Source of the DNA: Candidatus Uhrbacteria bacterium
GTDB taxonomy: Bacteria; Patescibacteriota; Patescibacteriia; 2-12-FULL-60-25
Direction of reading: 5' to 3'
NCBI GenBank assembly: GCA_016222815.1
Contig: JACRQE010000006.1
Span: 124,001 to 188,000, forward strand
Length of the DNA stretch: 64,000 nucleotides
Part shown: piece after piece, positions 43,962-53,418 of the stretch
Numbering within the stretch: position 1 is the first letter of the stretch
How the letters are laid out: each line of letters opens with the position of its first letter
Made by a program: the position numbers and the translations under genes
Notes under the pieces: model-generated
Databases searched by the model: none
What the model was told of the DNA's origin: nothing
What the model saw: the letters and a program-made list of their open reading frames with translations, nothing else

Positions 43962-46547
43962 ATGAAAGACCAAATCACCATCCGCGGGGCGCGCGAACAC
44001 AACCTGAAAAACGTGTCTTTGGATTTGCCGCGCAATAAGATGATCGTGTTTTCTGGCGTGTCCGGTTCGGGCAAGTCGAGTTTGGCGTTCGACACGATCT
44101 TCGCCGAGGGCCAGCGGCGCTATGTGGAATCCCTGTCGGCGTATGCGCGTCAGTTTTTGGGTCAGATGGACAAGCCGGACGTGGACGAAATCGAAGGACT
44201 ATCGCCGGCCATCTCCATCGACCAGAAAGCGCACAGCGCGAATCCGCGTTCAACGGTCGCGACCATCACCGAAATCTACGATTACCTGCGTGTCCTGTAC
44301 GCCCGCATCGGACATCCGCATTGTCCGATCGGCGGTGAACCGATCCGCAAGATGACGATCGACGAAATGGTGGACGTGGTCATGAAACGGACGGTCGAGA
44401 TCCATTCGAATCCGACGGAGATCGGCAAACGCAAGAACAAGGAAGCCAGCAACGAGATTGTTGTCATGGCTCCGGTGGTCAGAGGCAGGAAAGGGGAGTA
44501 CCAGCAGCTGTTGCAGGACTTGTACCAAGCAGGTTTTTTGGAAGTCAGACTGGACGGTAAGTGGCAGTCGTTGCGGCAGCGTATCGATTTCAACGGACTC
44601 CTGGCGCGCTACAAACAACATACGATCGAATTGGTCGTGGATCGTGTTCCCTTGGCCTGGCCGGTCGAAGGCAATACGGGTTTGCGTTCGCGCCTGGCCG
44701 AATCCATGGCTATCGCTTTGGACCGCGGCGAAGAGAACGTACTGGTCGTGCTGGATGACGGTTCGGAGCTGTTGATGTCGTCCCGTTTTTCCTGTCCCAC
44801 GCACGAATTCGCATTCCCGGAGATCGAACCGCGGTTGTTCTCGTTCAATTCTCCCTACGGCGCCTGCGAGTCTTGCCATGGTTTGGGCACCAAGGACATC
44901 TTCTCCGAAGAGATTTGTGAAGCCTGCAACGGCGCAAGGCTGAGGCCCGAGGCACTGCATGTGTATTTGCATGGGCCGTTGGAAGGCCACAAGGGGAGCG
45001 TGAACCAAAGCATCGTGGATTTCACGGCTTTGACCATCGATAAGGCTTTCGAATTCATCTCGTTGCTGGATTTGACTAAGGTCGAAGAGGAAATCGCAGA
45101 ACCCATAATCAAAGAAATTTCGGCGCGCCTGCAATTCATGCTCGACGTGGGCCTGCAGTATCTGACCTTGAACCGCATCGCCGGTTCCCTGTCAGGAGGC
45201 GAGGCACAGCGCATCCGTCTGGCTTCACAAATCGGTTCGCGGCTGGTCGGGGCTTTGTATGTTTTGGATGAACCGACTATCGGCTTGCACCAACGCGACA
45301 ATGCTAAGCTCGTGCAGACACTCGAGAAGTTGCGCGACGCAGGCAATACGATTATCGTAGTCGAACATGATGAAGATACGATTTCGGCCGCGGATTATCT
45401 CGTGGATTTCGGACCCGGAGCTGGTAAGCACGGCGGCAATATCGTGGCGGCAGGTCCGATGCCGCAGATCTTGAACGACAAGAAGAGTTTGACATGCGCT
45501 TATCTGCGCGGGGATATGGCCATACCCCAATCGCGGCCAAGACCGGCGGCCAAACAATTCATCACGGTCAAGAAGGCAGCGGAGAACAACTTGAAGAATT
45601 TGACGGTCAAATTGCCGCTCAAACGATTCGTGTGCGTCACGGGCGTATCCGGTTCGGGTAAATCTACGCTCATGATAGATGTGTTGTATCGGGCATTGGC
45701 GCAGAAACTGAACGGGTCAAGCGCCAAGCCAGGCAAACACGAGGCCATCCAAGGCATCGAATGGCTGGATAAGATCGTGGATGTGGACCAATCACCGATC
45801 GGCCGGACCCCACGCTCCAACCCTGCGACCTACACGGGTATGTGGGGCGAGATCCGCGAACTTTTTTCGCTCACGGCAGAAGCCCGGATGCGTGGCTACA
45901 AAGTTGGGCGGTTCTCGTTCAACGTGCCGGGAGGCAGGTGCGAGCATTGCGAAGGTCACGGGCAGATCGCCATCGAGATGCACTTTTTACCGACCGTGTA
46001 CGTCAAATGCGACGTATGCAAGGGAAAGCGTTTCGACCGCGAGACGCTGGAGGTCAAGTACCGCAACAAGACCATCGCCGACATCCTATCCATGACGGTC
46101 GAAGAAGCGAACGTCTTTTTTCGCGACATCCCGACAATCCACGACAAGACCATGATCATGCAGGAAGTGGGTTTGGGTTACATCGAACTCGGTCAATCGG
46201 CGACGACGCTTTCCGGAGGCGAAGCGCAACGCGTCAAACTCGCGACCGAACTGGCACGCCGCGATACGGGCAATACTTTCTATCTTCTTGACGAACCGAC
46301 AACCGGCCTACACTTCGACGACGTGCGTAAGCTTTTGGAGGTACTCCAGAAATTGGTGGCGCGGGGCAACACGGTGGCGGTGATCGAGCATAACCTGGAC
46401 GTCATCAAGAATGCGGATTGGATCATCGACCTGGGACCGGACGGGGGCGACAAGGGTGGCAAGGTCGTGGCCGAGGGGACGCCGGAAGAAATCTCGAAAA
46501 ACGAGAAAAGCGTGACCGGAAAGTTCCTGAAGAAATATTTCAAATAA
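43962..46547 (+). CDS. uvrA: excinuclease ABC subunit A
   Basis: [36 protein letters not shown]; two ABC signatures; [13 protein letters not shown]. Confidence 0.96.
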   Translation: MKDQITIRGAREHNLKNVSLDLPRNKMIVFSGVSGSGKSSLAFDTIFAEGQRRYVESLSAYARQFLGQMDKPDVDEIEGLSPAISIDQKAHSANPRSTVATITEIYDYLRVLYARIGHPHCPIGGEPIRKMTIDEMVDVVMKRTVEIHSNPTEIGKRKNKEASNEIVVMAPVVRGRKGEYQQLLQDLYQAGFLEVRLDGKWQSLRQRIDFNGLLARYKQHTIELVVDRVPLAWPVEGNTGLRSRLAESMAIALDRGEENVLVVLDDGSELLMSSRFSCPTHEFAFPEIEPRLFSFNSPYGACESCHGLGTKDIFSEEICEACNGARLRPEALHVYLHGPLEGHKGSVNQSIVDFTALTIDKAFEFISLLDLTKVEEEIAEPIIKEISARLQFMLDVGLQYLTLNRIAGSLSGGEAQRIRLASQIGSRLVGALYVLDEPTIGLHQRDNAKLVQTLEKLRDAGNTIIVVEHDEDTISAADYLVDFGPGAGKHGGNIVAAGPMPQILNDKKSLTCAYLRGDMAIPQSRPRPAAKQFITVKKAAENNLKNLTVKLPLKRFVCVTGVSGSGKSTLMIDVLYRALAQKLNGSSAKPGKHEAIQGIEWLDKIVDVDQSPIGRTPRSNPATYTGMWGEIRELFSLTAEARMRGYKVGRFSFNVPGGRCEHCEGHGQIAIEMHFLPTVYVKCDVCKGKRFDRETLEVKYRNKTIADILSMTVEEANVFFRDIPTIHDKTMIMQEVGLGYIELGQSATTLSGGEAQRVKLATELARRDTGNTFYLLDEPTTGLHFDDVRKLLEVLQKLVARGNTVAVIEHNLDVIKNADWIIDLGPDGGDKGGKVVAEGTPEEISKNEKSVTGKFLKKYFK

Positions 46548-46550
46548 CAG

Positions 46551-46580
46551 AAAATGACTGCCAGTTCGGCAGTCATCCTT
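46551..46580. terminator. terminator hairpin between convergent genes
   Basis: AAAATGACTGCCAGTTCGGCAGTCATCCTT. Confidence 0.65.
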
Positions 46581-46639
46581 GAGTCACAGTGGGGGAACGC
46601 TGTGGGCGTTTAAGTAAGTCTCAGTGGGATTACAGCAGG

Positions 46640-48229
46640 TCAACTGCTGTCAGGTGAGCCCGGTGGTACGAGACCAGGCGGCTCGGTTTTTCCTTTGTCG
46701 TCCGCGTCCGGCGTTTTCCGTCCCCGTTTGGTGTACCAACGGTGGCCGAGGATGATGACTCCGAATCCGAGCGTCCAGATGGCGGCCCAGAAGGGGATGT
46801 CCACATCATCAACGGTTTCGTTCGGCGGTGGGGTTGGAACTCCTGCATCAGGTAACGCAGAATCCGTTTCTGCGGGTTGCGGAGAAGGTGTCGCTGGATC
46901 TTCCGCCAGCCCTGCCGTGGGTGATTCAGGCACGGTTTCGGGCGACTGGGTGTCGACTGATGCAGGCGGGGTGATCGAGGTCGTCTCGAGTTCGACCGGA
47001 ACAGGGCCGGATGTGGCGCTGGTCATTGCCGAAGCGGTTGCGTCGGCTGGGACGAGCGGTCTATCGATTGCACCTTCTGTTCCATTGTCAGGCGGAGCAG
47101 GGGCGGCAGGAACGTCCTTGGCCGTAGATACGGCCTCGTGCGATACCGACTTACGCGGCACGCGGAGGGTTTCACCGGCCTGGAGCGCGAAGCGGATTTC
47201 GCAGACGTCCTTTCCGCATCCGCTGATGAACTCGCGGGTAGCGCCATCCATCGGCCCGAGGCGGTGCTTGATGTCGTCGCCCTTCAGGTGCAGACGCGGC
47301 TTGTAGAGTTCGATCTTGCCCCTGGTAAGACGATAGGGGAAGAAGATCTGCACACGACTGTTGCCTGCGTACGTCATCACGACAACGGAGTCGAGCTGGT
47401 GGTCCTTCGCGAGGAAGGATTTCTCCACCGTGTAGTAGTCGGCGCCGGGAAGGATACGGAGCACAGTTTCTTTGTCGTCTTGGGAGACGATGCGGAAACC
47501 GGGCAGTCCACCGTAACTTGAGGAATGAACATCCGGAGATCCAGCGGGCTTGGTCGGCGGGCGGGATGCGGTCGCGGAGCGACGCTGCCTGACGGCTGGG
47601 GTCTTCCCAGCGACCGGCGGCGCGATGCTTCCGGATGTCCTGTTGAGTTCTGCCAACAGCTGCTCGGCTTCGCCGGGTTTGAGGGCCGTGCGCGGCCTTT
47701 GGTTCCTACCGTTAGGGGCAGGCAGGGACACGGCTTGGGATCTGGGCCGGGGATGGCCGTTGACCGCCGTGTAGATGGACTCGTCGGCGGACTCGCCTTG
47801 GGCCGCGATCACGGAGCAGACCAGGCTGGTCATGCTGGGAGGGTTGGCCAAGCGTTGGTAACCCGGTTGTGTGATGCGCGCCCGGTGGGCGGCATAGCAC
47901 AGCTGGTAGAGATGATTGTTGCCGTTCCGCGTTTGGGCATACGGGCAATTCTCATCACGCAAGCCCCGACAGCGCTCGCGAGCTTCAGGAGGAACCGTGG
48001 CCTGGATGTCGGCACACGCCCGTACCATGCAGGCGATGGCTTCGGCGTCATAACGCATGCCGTCGTCGCCGCCGTTACCCATCCACATCCCGGTGAGGAC
48101 AGGGTCCATTTGCCGGAAGTAGATTTTTTGGTCCGGCGTCCGGACATCGCTTTGCGCCCTTGCTGAAACCCCGAAGAGGAGCAGTAGCAGGAACGCGGCG
48201 AAGGCCATGAACCGTTTCGTGACTTCCAT
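46640..48229 (-). CDS. secreted/type I membrane protein of unknown function (529 aa)
   Basis: Signal peptide, Cys-containing N-terminal domain, Pro/Thr/Ser-rich region, C-terminal TM followed by KRGRK. Confidence 0.72.
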   Translation of the reverse strand: MEVTKRFMAFAAFLLLLLFGVSARAQSDVRTPDQKIYFRQMDPVLTGMWMGNGGDDGMRYDAEAIACMVRACADIQATVPPEARERCRGLRDENCPYAQTRNGNNHLYQLCYAAHRARITQPGYQRLANPPSMTSLVCSVIAAQGESADESIYTAVNGHPRPRSQAVSLPAPNGRNQRPRTALKPGEAEQLLAELNRTSGSIAPPVAGKTPAVRQRRSATASRPPTKPAGSPDVHSSSYGGLPGFRIVSQDDKETVLRILPGADYYTVEKSFLAKDHQLDSVVVMTYAGNSRVQIFFPYRLTRGKIELYKPRLHLKGDDIKHRLGPMDGATREFISGCGKDVCEIRFALQAGETLRVPRKSVSHEAVSTAKDVPAAPAPPDNGTEGAIDRPLVPADATASAMTSATSGPVPVELETTSITPPASVDTQSPETVPESPTAGLAEDPATPSPQPAETDSALPDAGVPTPPPNETVDDVDIPFWAAIWTLGFGVIILGHRWYTKRGRKTPDADDKGKTEPPGLVPPGSPDSS

Positions 48230-48414
48230 GGTTCACCTTTCAAAGTGCACATCCCGAAACCCATTTCCGGGATTCATCATATTGGCCAATTTCGGCCGGA
48301 TTGTCAACAGTCCGGCGTAATTTTGCCGAAAATCGTGTGATTTTAGTTTACGGACAGCAAAAACCGCCACATCATCCTTCGAATTGGTGTCGGGAATGAC
48401 GGGCGGCAGGAGGT

Positions 48415-49173
48415 TCATTTGCGGCAGATGAAAAGGCCGGCTTGGCGGGTCGTCCTAAGCGGGCCGCAACATTCGATCAAACGGGCGAAGTAGTCGCGGA
48501 ATTCTCGAGAGGCGTCGTTGACCAAATGTTCGCGGATCGAGCGCGACGCTTGGCGGACTCCATCAACAAGGACATCGGCGTCGGTTATCTCAAGCCGAGC
48601 GACGTACTTCCGCACCTTGATGTCGTTGAAGCAGGGTTCCAGCACCCGGTCGCCCCGTTCGATGGAGAAGAAGGGGGTCTTGTCCTCATCAAAAATATCC
48701 AATTCGGGGTCGAGATCCAGGAATTGCGCGCGGAGCTCTTCGAGATCCTGTTCGGCACAGGTCCCGGCGACCATCACGCCGCCTGGAACAAGATATCTCC
48801 AGATGTTGTCCAGGACAAAAGCGCGCTCCTGATAGGGCATCAGGTGGAACATGTGGTTGCAGACCACGGCATCATAGCGTTCAGGGCGTTGAGGGAGACG
48901 GAAGATGTCGAGTTTACCGACAGTGACCCGCGGACGCAGACGGCGCAGGTGTTTGCGGGCGATGTCGAGGACGACCGGATCGGTGTCAGTGACTTCAATC
49001 TCCCAGCCTGTCGGGATGCGCTCACGGTTCTCATACCAGAATTGCCCCGTGTTGGCGCCAAGCTCAAGGATGTGCGCCCGTGGTGGCAGTTCGAGCTGTT
49101 CGAAAGCCCAGCGCTCGAAGGTTTGGTCCAGGCAGTAACGGCGCATAAGCCTCATCCAGGGCAGAATGAACAT
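48415..49173 (-). CDS. class I SAM-dependent methyltransferase
   Basis: ILELGANTGQFWYENRE motif I; YDAVVCNHMFHLMPYQER; VPGGVMVAGT. Confidence 0.82.
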   Translation of the reverse strand: MFILPWMRLMRRYCLDQTFERWAFEQLELPPRAHILELGANTGQFWYENRERIPTGWEIEVTDTDPVVLDIARKHLRRLRPRVTVGKLDIFRLPQRPERYDAVVCNHMFHLMPYQERAFVLDNIWRYLVPGGVMVAGTCAEQDLEELRAQFLDLDPELDIFDEDKTPFFSIERGDRVLEPCFNDIKVRKYVARLEITDADVLVDGVRQASRSIREHLVNDASREFRDYFARLIECCGPLRTTRQAGLFICRK

Positions 49174-49240
49174 ACGGTTCTCCTTTGGAAAGTACAGCCA
49201 TCAATTAGGATGTTTTTCGATTTCTGTCAAGCTCCGTACG

Positions 49241-49275
49241 TAAAACCCCCACACCTTATTCGGAAGGTGTGGGGG
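49241..49275 (-). terminator. Rho-independent terminator
   Basis: CCCCCACACCTTCCGAATAAGGTGTGGGGGTTTTA on the minus strand. Confidence 0.8.
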
Positions 49276-49282
49276 ATGGGTG

Positions 49283-51274
49283 TCACCCGAGAGGTGAGTA
49301 AGCGGTCCGGCCGCGGTGACGATGGCGGGCGGCGTTGGGCCGCTTGGCTTTTTCACCGAGTCGACGCAGGTGTTTCTGCAGACGTTCCAGGAAGCGGGTC
49401 CGTGCGGGCTCGCAGAGCATGTTGACGTACGGTTTTTTCCATGGCTGGTCAGTGTAGCGCCGCAGTTCGTTGACACGGTAGCGCAACTCGGTGCACTTGG
49501 CCTGGATGGTTTTCATGTCGAGCGTAGTCGGCGGTGCAATCGAGAAACCGCGCATGCCTTGGTCGCCGCCGTAGATGGCGTCCTCGAAAGGGTGCAGCAG
49601 GAACTCGGGATGAACCAGGAATCCAGACTTCAGTTTCAGCTTGTCATAGTCCAGGATGCTGCGGGCCATGTAGAGCCGGAGGTAGGCGATTTCGGGTTCA
49701 AGTTCCAGAAACGAATGGAGGTTGCCGTAACGCTCTGCCTTGGCGATCCGCGTCCGCAGATGTGCGATCTTGCGCTTCGTATCTGTCCCGTCAGCGTCGT
49801 TCTTGATCCGTCGCTCGAGTTCGTCGATCCGCGACTCACAGGCCGAGACGCGCTCCCGGGGATCAAGCAGGTCATGCAGATTGGCGATGGTCCGGTCCAG
49901 CGCCTTTATCTCATCTTTGGTGAACGGGTCGTCACGGCGTTTGAGTACGGCGCGCTTGATGCGCAGTTTGCCGAGCCGTTTCTTGGCCGGCAGGTTCTGG
50001 TTGCGCAGGATACAGACCACGAAGTCCAGGCGTGGGTCTGTTTGGGCCATGCTCACGCGGAGGTCGAACCAGGATTTGAGGATCCGGATGATTTCCCAGG
50101 TCGAGGAACTCGTGTCGTTCAGCCACGGATTGGCTTCGACGAACGCCTGTCGGTTCTTCTCGAACCAGTCCGGGTCGTGGAGTTTGAGCGTTTCCATGAC
50201 CAGGTTGTAAAGCTCCGAGATCATGTCGTATCCGCCCTGCTCTTCTTCGGTTTTCGCAGGAACGATTCGCGCGACGACCGGCTGGACAACGGGAGGCGGC
50301 GGTCGGCTAACCGGCGCGGGAGCCGGTGCGGGCGGCGTGAATGTCTTGAGAGGCTGGAGTTTGGGGATTTTTGGTTCTACGATCGGACTCGCCAAGACTC
50401 GAGGCGAGGGCGTGGGTGCGAGCGCAGGCGGCGGAGCTATCGGCTCTTGAGCGGACTCGTCGACCTGGACAGGCATAGGCGTCGCCAGTTCAGTTTCGTC
50501 CGGCAAGGGTGCCGGCTGCGATTCGACGGCTTCGGGAACCGCGGTCGCCGGCACCTGCTCCGAAATTACCTTTTCCACTGACGCCGAAGGTGCGGATGCC
50601 GTTTCAATCGGCACGTCGGCATCCCTTACCCTATTCGGATCTCCGTGCACTTCTTGGTCCGGGGATGGAGCGTTGGCTGCAATCGGAGGATTCGCCGGAA
50701 CATGGAAGCGGATATCGAATTCCTTCCAATACTCGGGCACCGGCTCTGGTGCGAGCTTGGTCTCTGACTTGGGCGGTTTCAGGTATTGGACGCAGAACCG
50801 CGGTTCGCGTTTTTTGAGACGCGTCTCGACGAGCCAGGTGTCAATTCCATCGACTGGCGTCAGGAAGATACTGGGTTTGTATCCGGCAATCCTGAACAGC
50901 TCGTTGTCGGATAGGCCCAGGTGACGGAAGATCAGGACCTTGTGCAGGATCTCGCCGTAGTCCCGGCACGCGTAGAGACGGCTTTCCATGGCCAAGCGCC
51001 GCGCGTGGAGTTCGGGCAAGCCGATGGCGCGCAAGAGCTTTTCCAAAAGCAAAACCCTGTGGGGAGCGTTTCGCCATTGGTTGGAGACCTGGTCCAGCTG
51101 GTAGATGTCGTCGAAAGACCATCCGGCGGCGAGGAAAGCGCCAAAAACCAGATAAGCATTTTCGCCGAAACTGCGGGTCATGCGGCGAGCCATGAATTGT
51201 GCGCGCCACATCACTTCGTTCAAGGAGATGAGCAGGTCTTGCAAGACGATGAACTCTTTCCGGTCGTAGGTCAT
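49283..51274 (-). CDS. large hypothetical protein with Pro-rich central linker (663 aa from ATG 51274)
   Basis: SD GAGGTAGCATC before ATG 51274; no family recognised. Confidence 0.68.
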   Translation of the reverse strand: MTYDRKEFIVLQDLLISLNEVMWRAQFMARRMTRSFGENAYLVFGAFLAAGWSFDDIYQLDQVSNQWRNAPHRVLLLEKLLRAIGLPELHARRLAMESRLYACRDYGEILHKVLIFRHLGLSDNELFRIAGYKPSIFLTPVDGIDTWLVETRLKKREPRFCVQYLKPPKSETKLAPEPVPEYWKEFDIRFHVPANPPIAANAPSPDQEVHGDPNRVRDADVPIETASAPSASVEKVISEQVPATAVPEAVESQPAPLPDETELATPMPVQVDESAQEPIAPPPALAPTPSPRVLASPIVEPKIPKLQPLKTFTPPAPAPAPVSRPPPPVVQPVVARIVPAKTEEEQGGYDMISELYNLVMETLKLHDPDWFEKNRQAFVEANPWLNDTSSSTWEIIRILKSWFDLRVSMAQTDPRLDFVVCILRNQNLPAKKRLGKLRIKRAVLKRRDDPFTKDEIKALDRTIANLHDLLDPRERVSACESRIDELERRIKNDADGTDTKRKIAHLRTRIAKAERYGNLHSFLELEPEIAYLRLYMARSILDYDKLKLKSGFLVHPEFLLHPFEDAIYGGDQGMRGFSIAPPTTLDMKTIQAKCTELRYRVNELRRYTDQPWKKPYVNMLCEPARTRFLERLQKHLRRLGEKAKRPNAARHRHRGRTAYSPLG

Positions 51275-51366
51275 GATGCTACCTCGAGAGTTGTCGAATG
51301 AACCGCCCTGAATATCAACATAATTGACCGAGTGCGTCAATGTATCTTATGCTGATTCGAACGGGA

Positions 51367-51399
51367 GGTCCCCCGGTTAAACCGTGGGATGACAGAATT
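51367..51399. repeat. CCCCCGGTTAAACCGTGGGATGAC repeat
   Basis: ggtcccccggttaaaccgtgggatgacagaatt just before uvrC. Confidence 0.78.
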
Positions 51400-51403
51400 A
51401 AAA

Positions 51404-52690
51404 ATGATCCCAAAAAACGTCAAAATAAAGAACGGGACACTGCCGGACGAACCAGGTGTGTATCTGATGAAGAATGCGGCCGACGAAGTAATCTACGTGG
51501 GCAAGGCGACGTCGCTAAAGCGGCGGGTCGCTTCGTATTTCCAAGGCGACAAAAGCGACGACAGGGGAGAGAGGATAGCGCAGATGGTTTCGGAAATCCG
51601 GTCCATCGATTACATCGCTAAACCCACGGTCATCGAGTCTTTGATTCTTGAGGCCAACCTCATCAAATATTATTTCCCGCCGTACAACGTCAAAGACAAA
51701 GACAATAAAAGTTTCTTGTACCTCGTGATAACCAAGGAGGATTTCCCCAAGCCGCTGCTCGTCAGGGGAACGGAGCTCGGCGATGACGCCTCGAAAAAAT
51801 ACAAAGCGGTTTTCGGACCATACACGTCGCCGCGGTCTTTGCGCGCGGCTTTGGATTTGATACGGCGAGCCATCCCATGGTCGACTTGCGATTCGCCTGA
51901 TGTATCAAGTACTAAGTACCAAGTACGTAAGCCTAAAGCCTGTTTCTATTACCACCTGCACCAATGCCCAGGCGTGTGCATCGGGGCGATCTCGAAAAAA
52001 GATTACGGCAAGATAATCCGCGACCTCATCAAGTTCTTTTCTGGCAAGAAAGACGATCTGCTCAAACAATATAAGCGCGAGATGAAAGCGGCGTCCAAAG
52101 CGCAGATGTTCGAGCTGGCGGCGGAGTTGCGCAATAAGATTTTTTTCCTGGAACATATCCAGGATGTGGCCATCCTCAAGCGCGAAGACAATGACGTAGA
52201 CAAGATCCGCGAGGGCGAAGCGCCGGTCAATGTCTTCGGTCGGATAGAGGGCTATGACATCTCCAACATCTCCGGCACCTCATCCGTAGCTTCGATGGTC
52301 GTGTTCGAAAATGGAGCGCCGGCAAAAGCCGAATATCGCAAGTTCAGGATTAAGACCGTGGTCGGTTCCAACGACGTAGCCAGCATGCGCGAGACGCTGA
52401 TGCGCCGCTTCCGCAACTCGTGGCGCAAGCCGGATCTGCTTCTGATCGACGGCGGAGCACCGCAGGTCAACGCGGCAATCCAGGTCGTGCGTCATTTCGG
52501 CTTGGGTATCCCGGTCGTGGGTTTGGCCAAAGGGCCGGATCGCAAGAAAGATGAACTCGTGTGTGACCATAACAATCTGGAAATCTGTAAAGTCTGCGAA
52601 AGGCATAAGGATCTTTTGGTGAAAGTCCGCGATGAGGCGCACCGGTTCGCCGTCGTGTACCATCGGAAAATCAGGGGAAGGTTGCGATAA
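51404..52690 (+). CDS. uvrC: excinuclease ABC subunit C, C-terminally short
   Basis: GIY-YIG region GVYLMKNAADEVIYVGKATSLKRRVASYF; CFYYHLHQCPGVC Fe-S; UvrB-binding; RNase H-like LLLIDGGAPQVNAA; start 51404 or upstream ATG 51389. Confidence 0.92.
   Translation: MIPKNVKIKNGTLPDEPGVYLMKNAADEVIYVGKATSLKRRVASYFQGDKSDDRGERIAQMVSEIRSIDYIAKPTVIESLILEANLIKYYFPPYNVKDKDNKSFLYLVITKEDFPKPLLVRGTELGDDASKKYKAVFGPYTSPRSLRAALDLIRRAIPWSTCDSPDVSSTKYQVRKPKACFYYHLHQCPGVCIGAISKKDYGKIIRDLIKFFSGKKDDLLKQYKREMKAASKAQMFELAAELRNKIFFLEHIQDVAILKREDNDVDKIREGEAPVNVFGRIEGYDISNISGTSSVASMVVFENGAPAKAEYRKFRIKTVVGSNDVASMRETLMRRFRNSWRKPDLLLIDGGAPQVNAAIQVVRHFGLGIPVVGLAKGPDRKKDELVCDHNNLEICKVCERHKDLLVKVRDEAHRFAVVYHRKIRGRLR
51904..51931. 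repeat. heptamer-periodic array inside uvrC
   Basis: caagtac-taagtac-caagtac-gtaagcc. Confidence 0.78.
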
Positions 52691-52692
52691 CG

Positions 52693-52721
52693 TTGACAGG
52701 AATGCGAAAATCTGGTTGAAT
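52693..52721 (+). promoter_or_regulatory. sigma70-like promoter
   Basis: TTGACA - 17 nt - TTGAAT upstream of CDS 52752. Confidence 0.45.
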
Positions 52722-52751
52722 CAAGGCTCCATTCGTCGAAAGGGGTCTACG

Positions 52752-53198
52752 ATGGGGAAGAAGAAAGTCGGGCCGCGCAAGGGTCATCAACCCAAGGTCA
52801 GTCTGTTCGCCGTACTGCTGACCTTCACCTCCGAATACGGGGTGTGCGACCTGGTTCCGGTCAGGCGGGCGATCGAGAAACTTCCGTCCAAGTTCGCATT
52901 CAACGAGGTGATGTGCATCGAGTACCGGGGTCTGTCCCAACGGGCGGCCCAATCCCTGCAGGTCAAGTCGCCGGCCCTGATGTTCCGCATCGCGCGCAGC
53001 ACCAGACCGTGGATCGCTTACCTGGAACGGTACAAGGACAAACGCGGCATCGAGCATTACGAGCTGCGTATCATCGACGGACGCGAACGGGCCAAAGAGA
53101 CGAACGGCCGGTGGAGCGAGGTCCACAAAGGCGCGGATCCGATCAAGTTCCTTGATGAACAGGATTTGCCGATCGTGACGGTCGGCGAAGCACATTGA
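52752..53198 (+). CDS. hypothetical basic protein (148 aa)
   Basis: MGKKKVGPRKGHQPKVSLFAVLL..; followed by its own terminator. Confidence 0.65.
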   Translation: MGKKKVGPRKGHQPKVSLFAVLLTFTSEYGVCDLVPVRRAIEKLPSKFAFNEVMCIEYRGLSQRAAQSLQVKSPALMFRIARSTRPWIAYLERYKDKRGIEHYELRIIDGRERAKETNGRWSEVHKGADPIKFLDEQDLPIVTVGEAH

Positions 53199-53243
53199 AG
53201 GACGTTTGACGTCCTGATGCGCGTCTGACGCGCGCTCCCAACG

Positions 53244-53279
53244 CCCTGGCTCGATCTCGAGTCAGGGTGTTTTGTTTTT
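53244..53279 (+). terminator. Rho-independent terminator
   Basis: CCCTGGCTCGATCTCGAGTCAGGGTGTTTTGTTTTT. Confidence 0.8.
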
Positions 53280-53280
53280 A

Positions 53281-53372
53281 AAGGTCCTTCAACGTCGACT
53301 TGTAGGATGGGCCTTGGTTCAGGATGACGATGTTTGTGTCGTCCTGGGCTCGTCGAAGGATCTATTTATGTT
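53281..53372. repeat. degenerate TTCGACGAGC..CAGGACGAC palindromic repeat
   Basis: aggtccttcaacgtcgacttgtaggatg..ggttcaggatgacg..gtcgtcctgggctcgtcgaaggatc. Confidence 0.5.
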
Positions 53373-53418
53373 TTTCGGGAATTTCCCTTAGGACGACAAT
53401 TTAAGTAAAATGGCGGGC

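Noticed and set aside
44250-45134. 294-aa minus-strand ORF inside uvrA
   Set aside because: Shadow ORF of a highly conserved gene.
49316-50581. 421-aa plus-strand ORF opposite the 663-aa minus-strand gene
   Set aside because: The minus-strand ORF is longer, has an SD, promoter and terminator; the plus-strand translation is Arg/Gly-rich shadow sequence.
46640-51274. ORFan island as a prophage or integrative element
   Set aside because: No integrase, transposase, structural phage genes, att repeats or tRNA insertion site were found.
52632-52751. N-terminal extension of the 148-aa ORF upstream of 52752
   Set aside because: The extension overlaps the uvrC end and the predicted promoter; SD and start support 52752.
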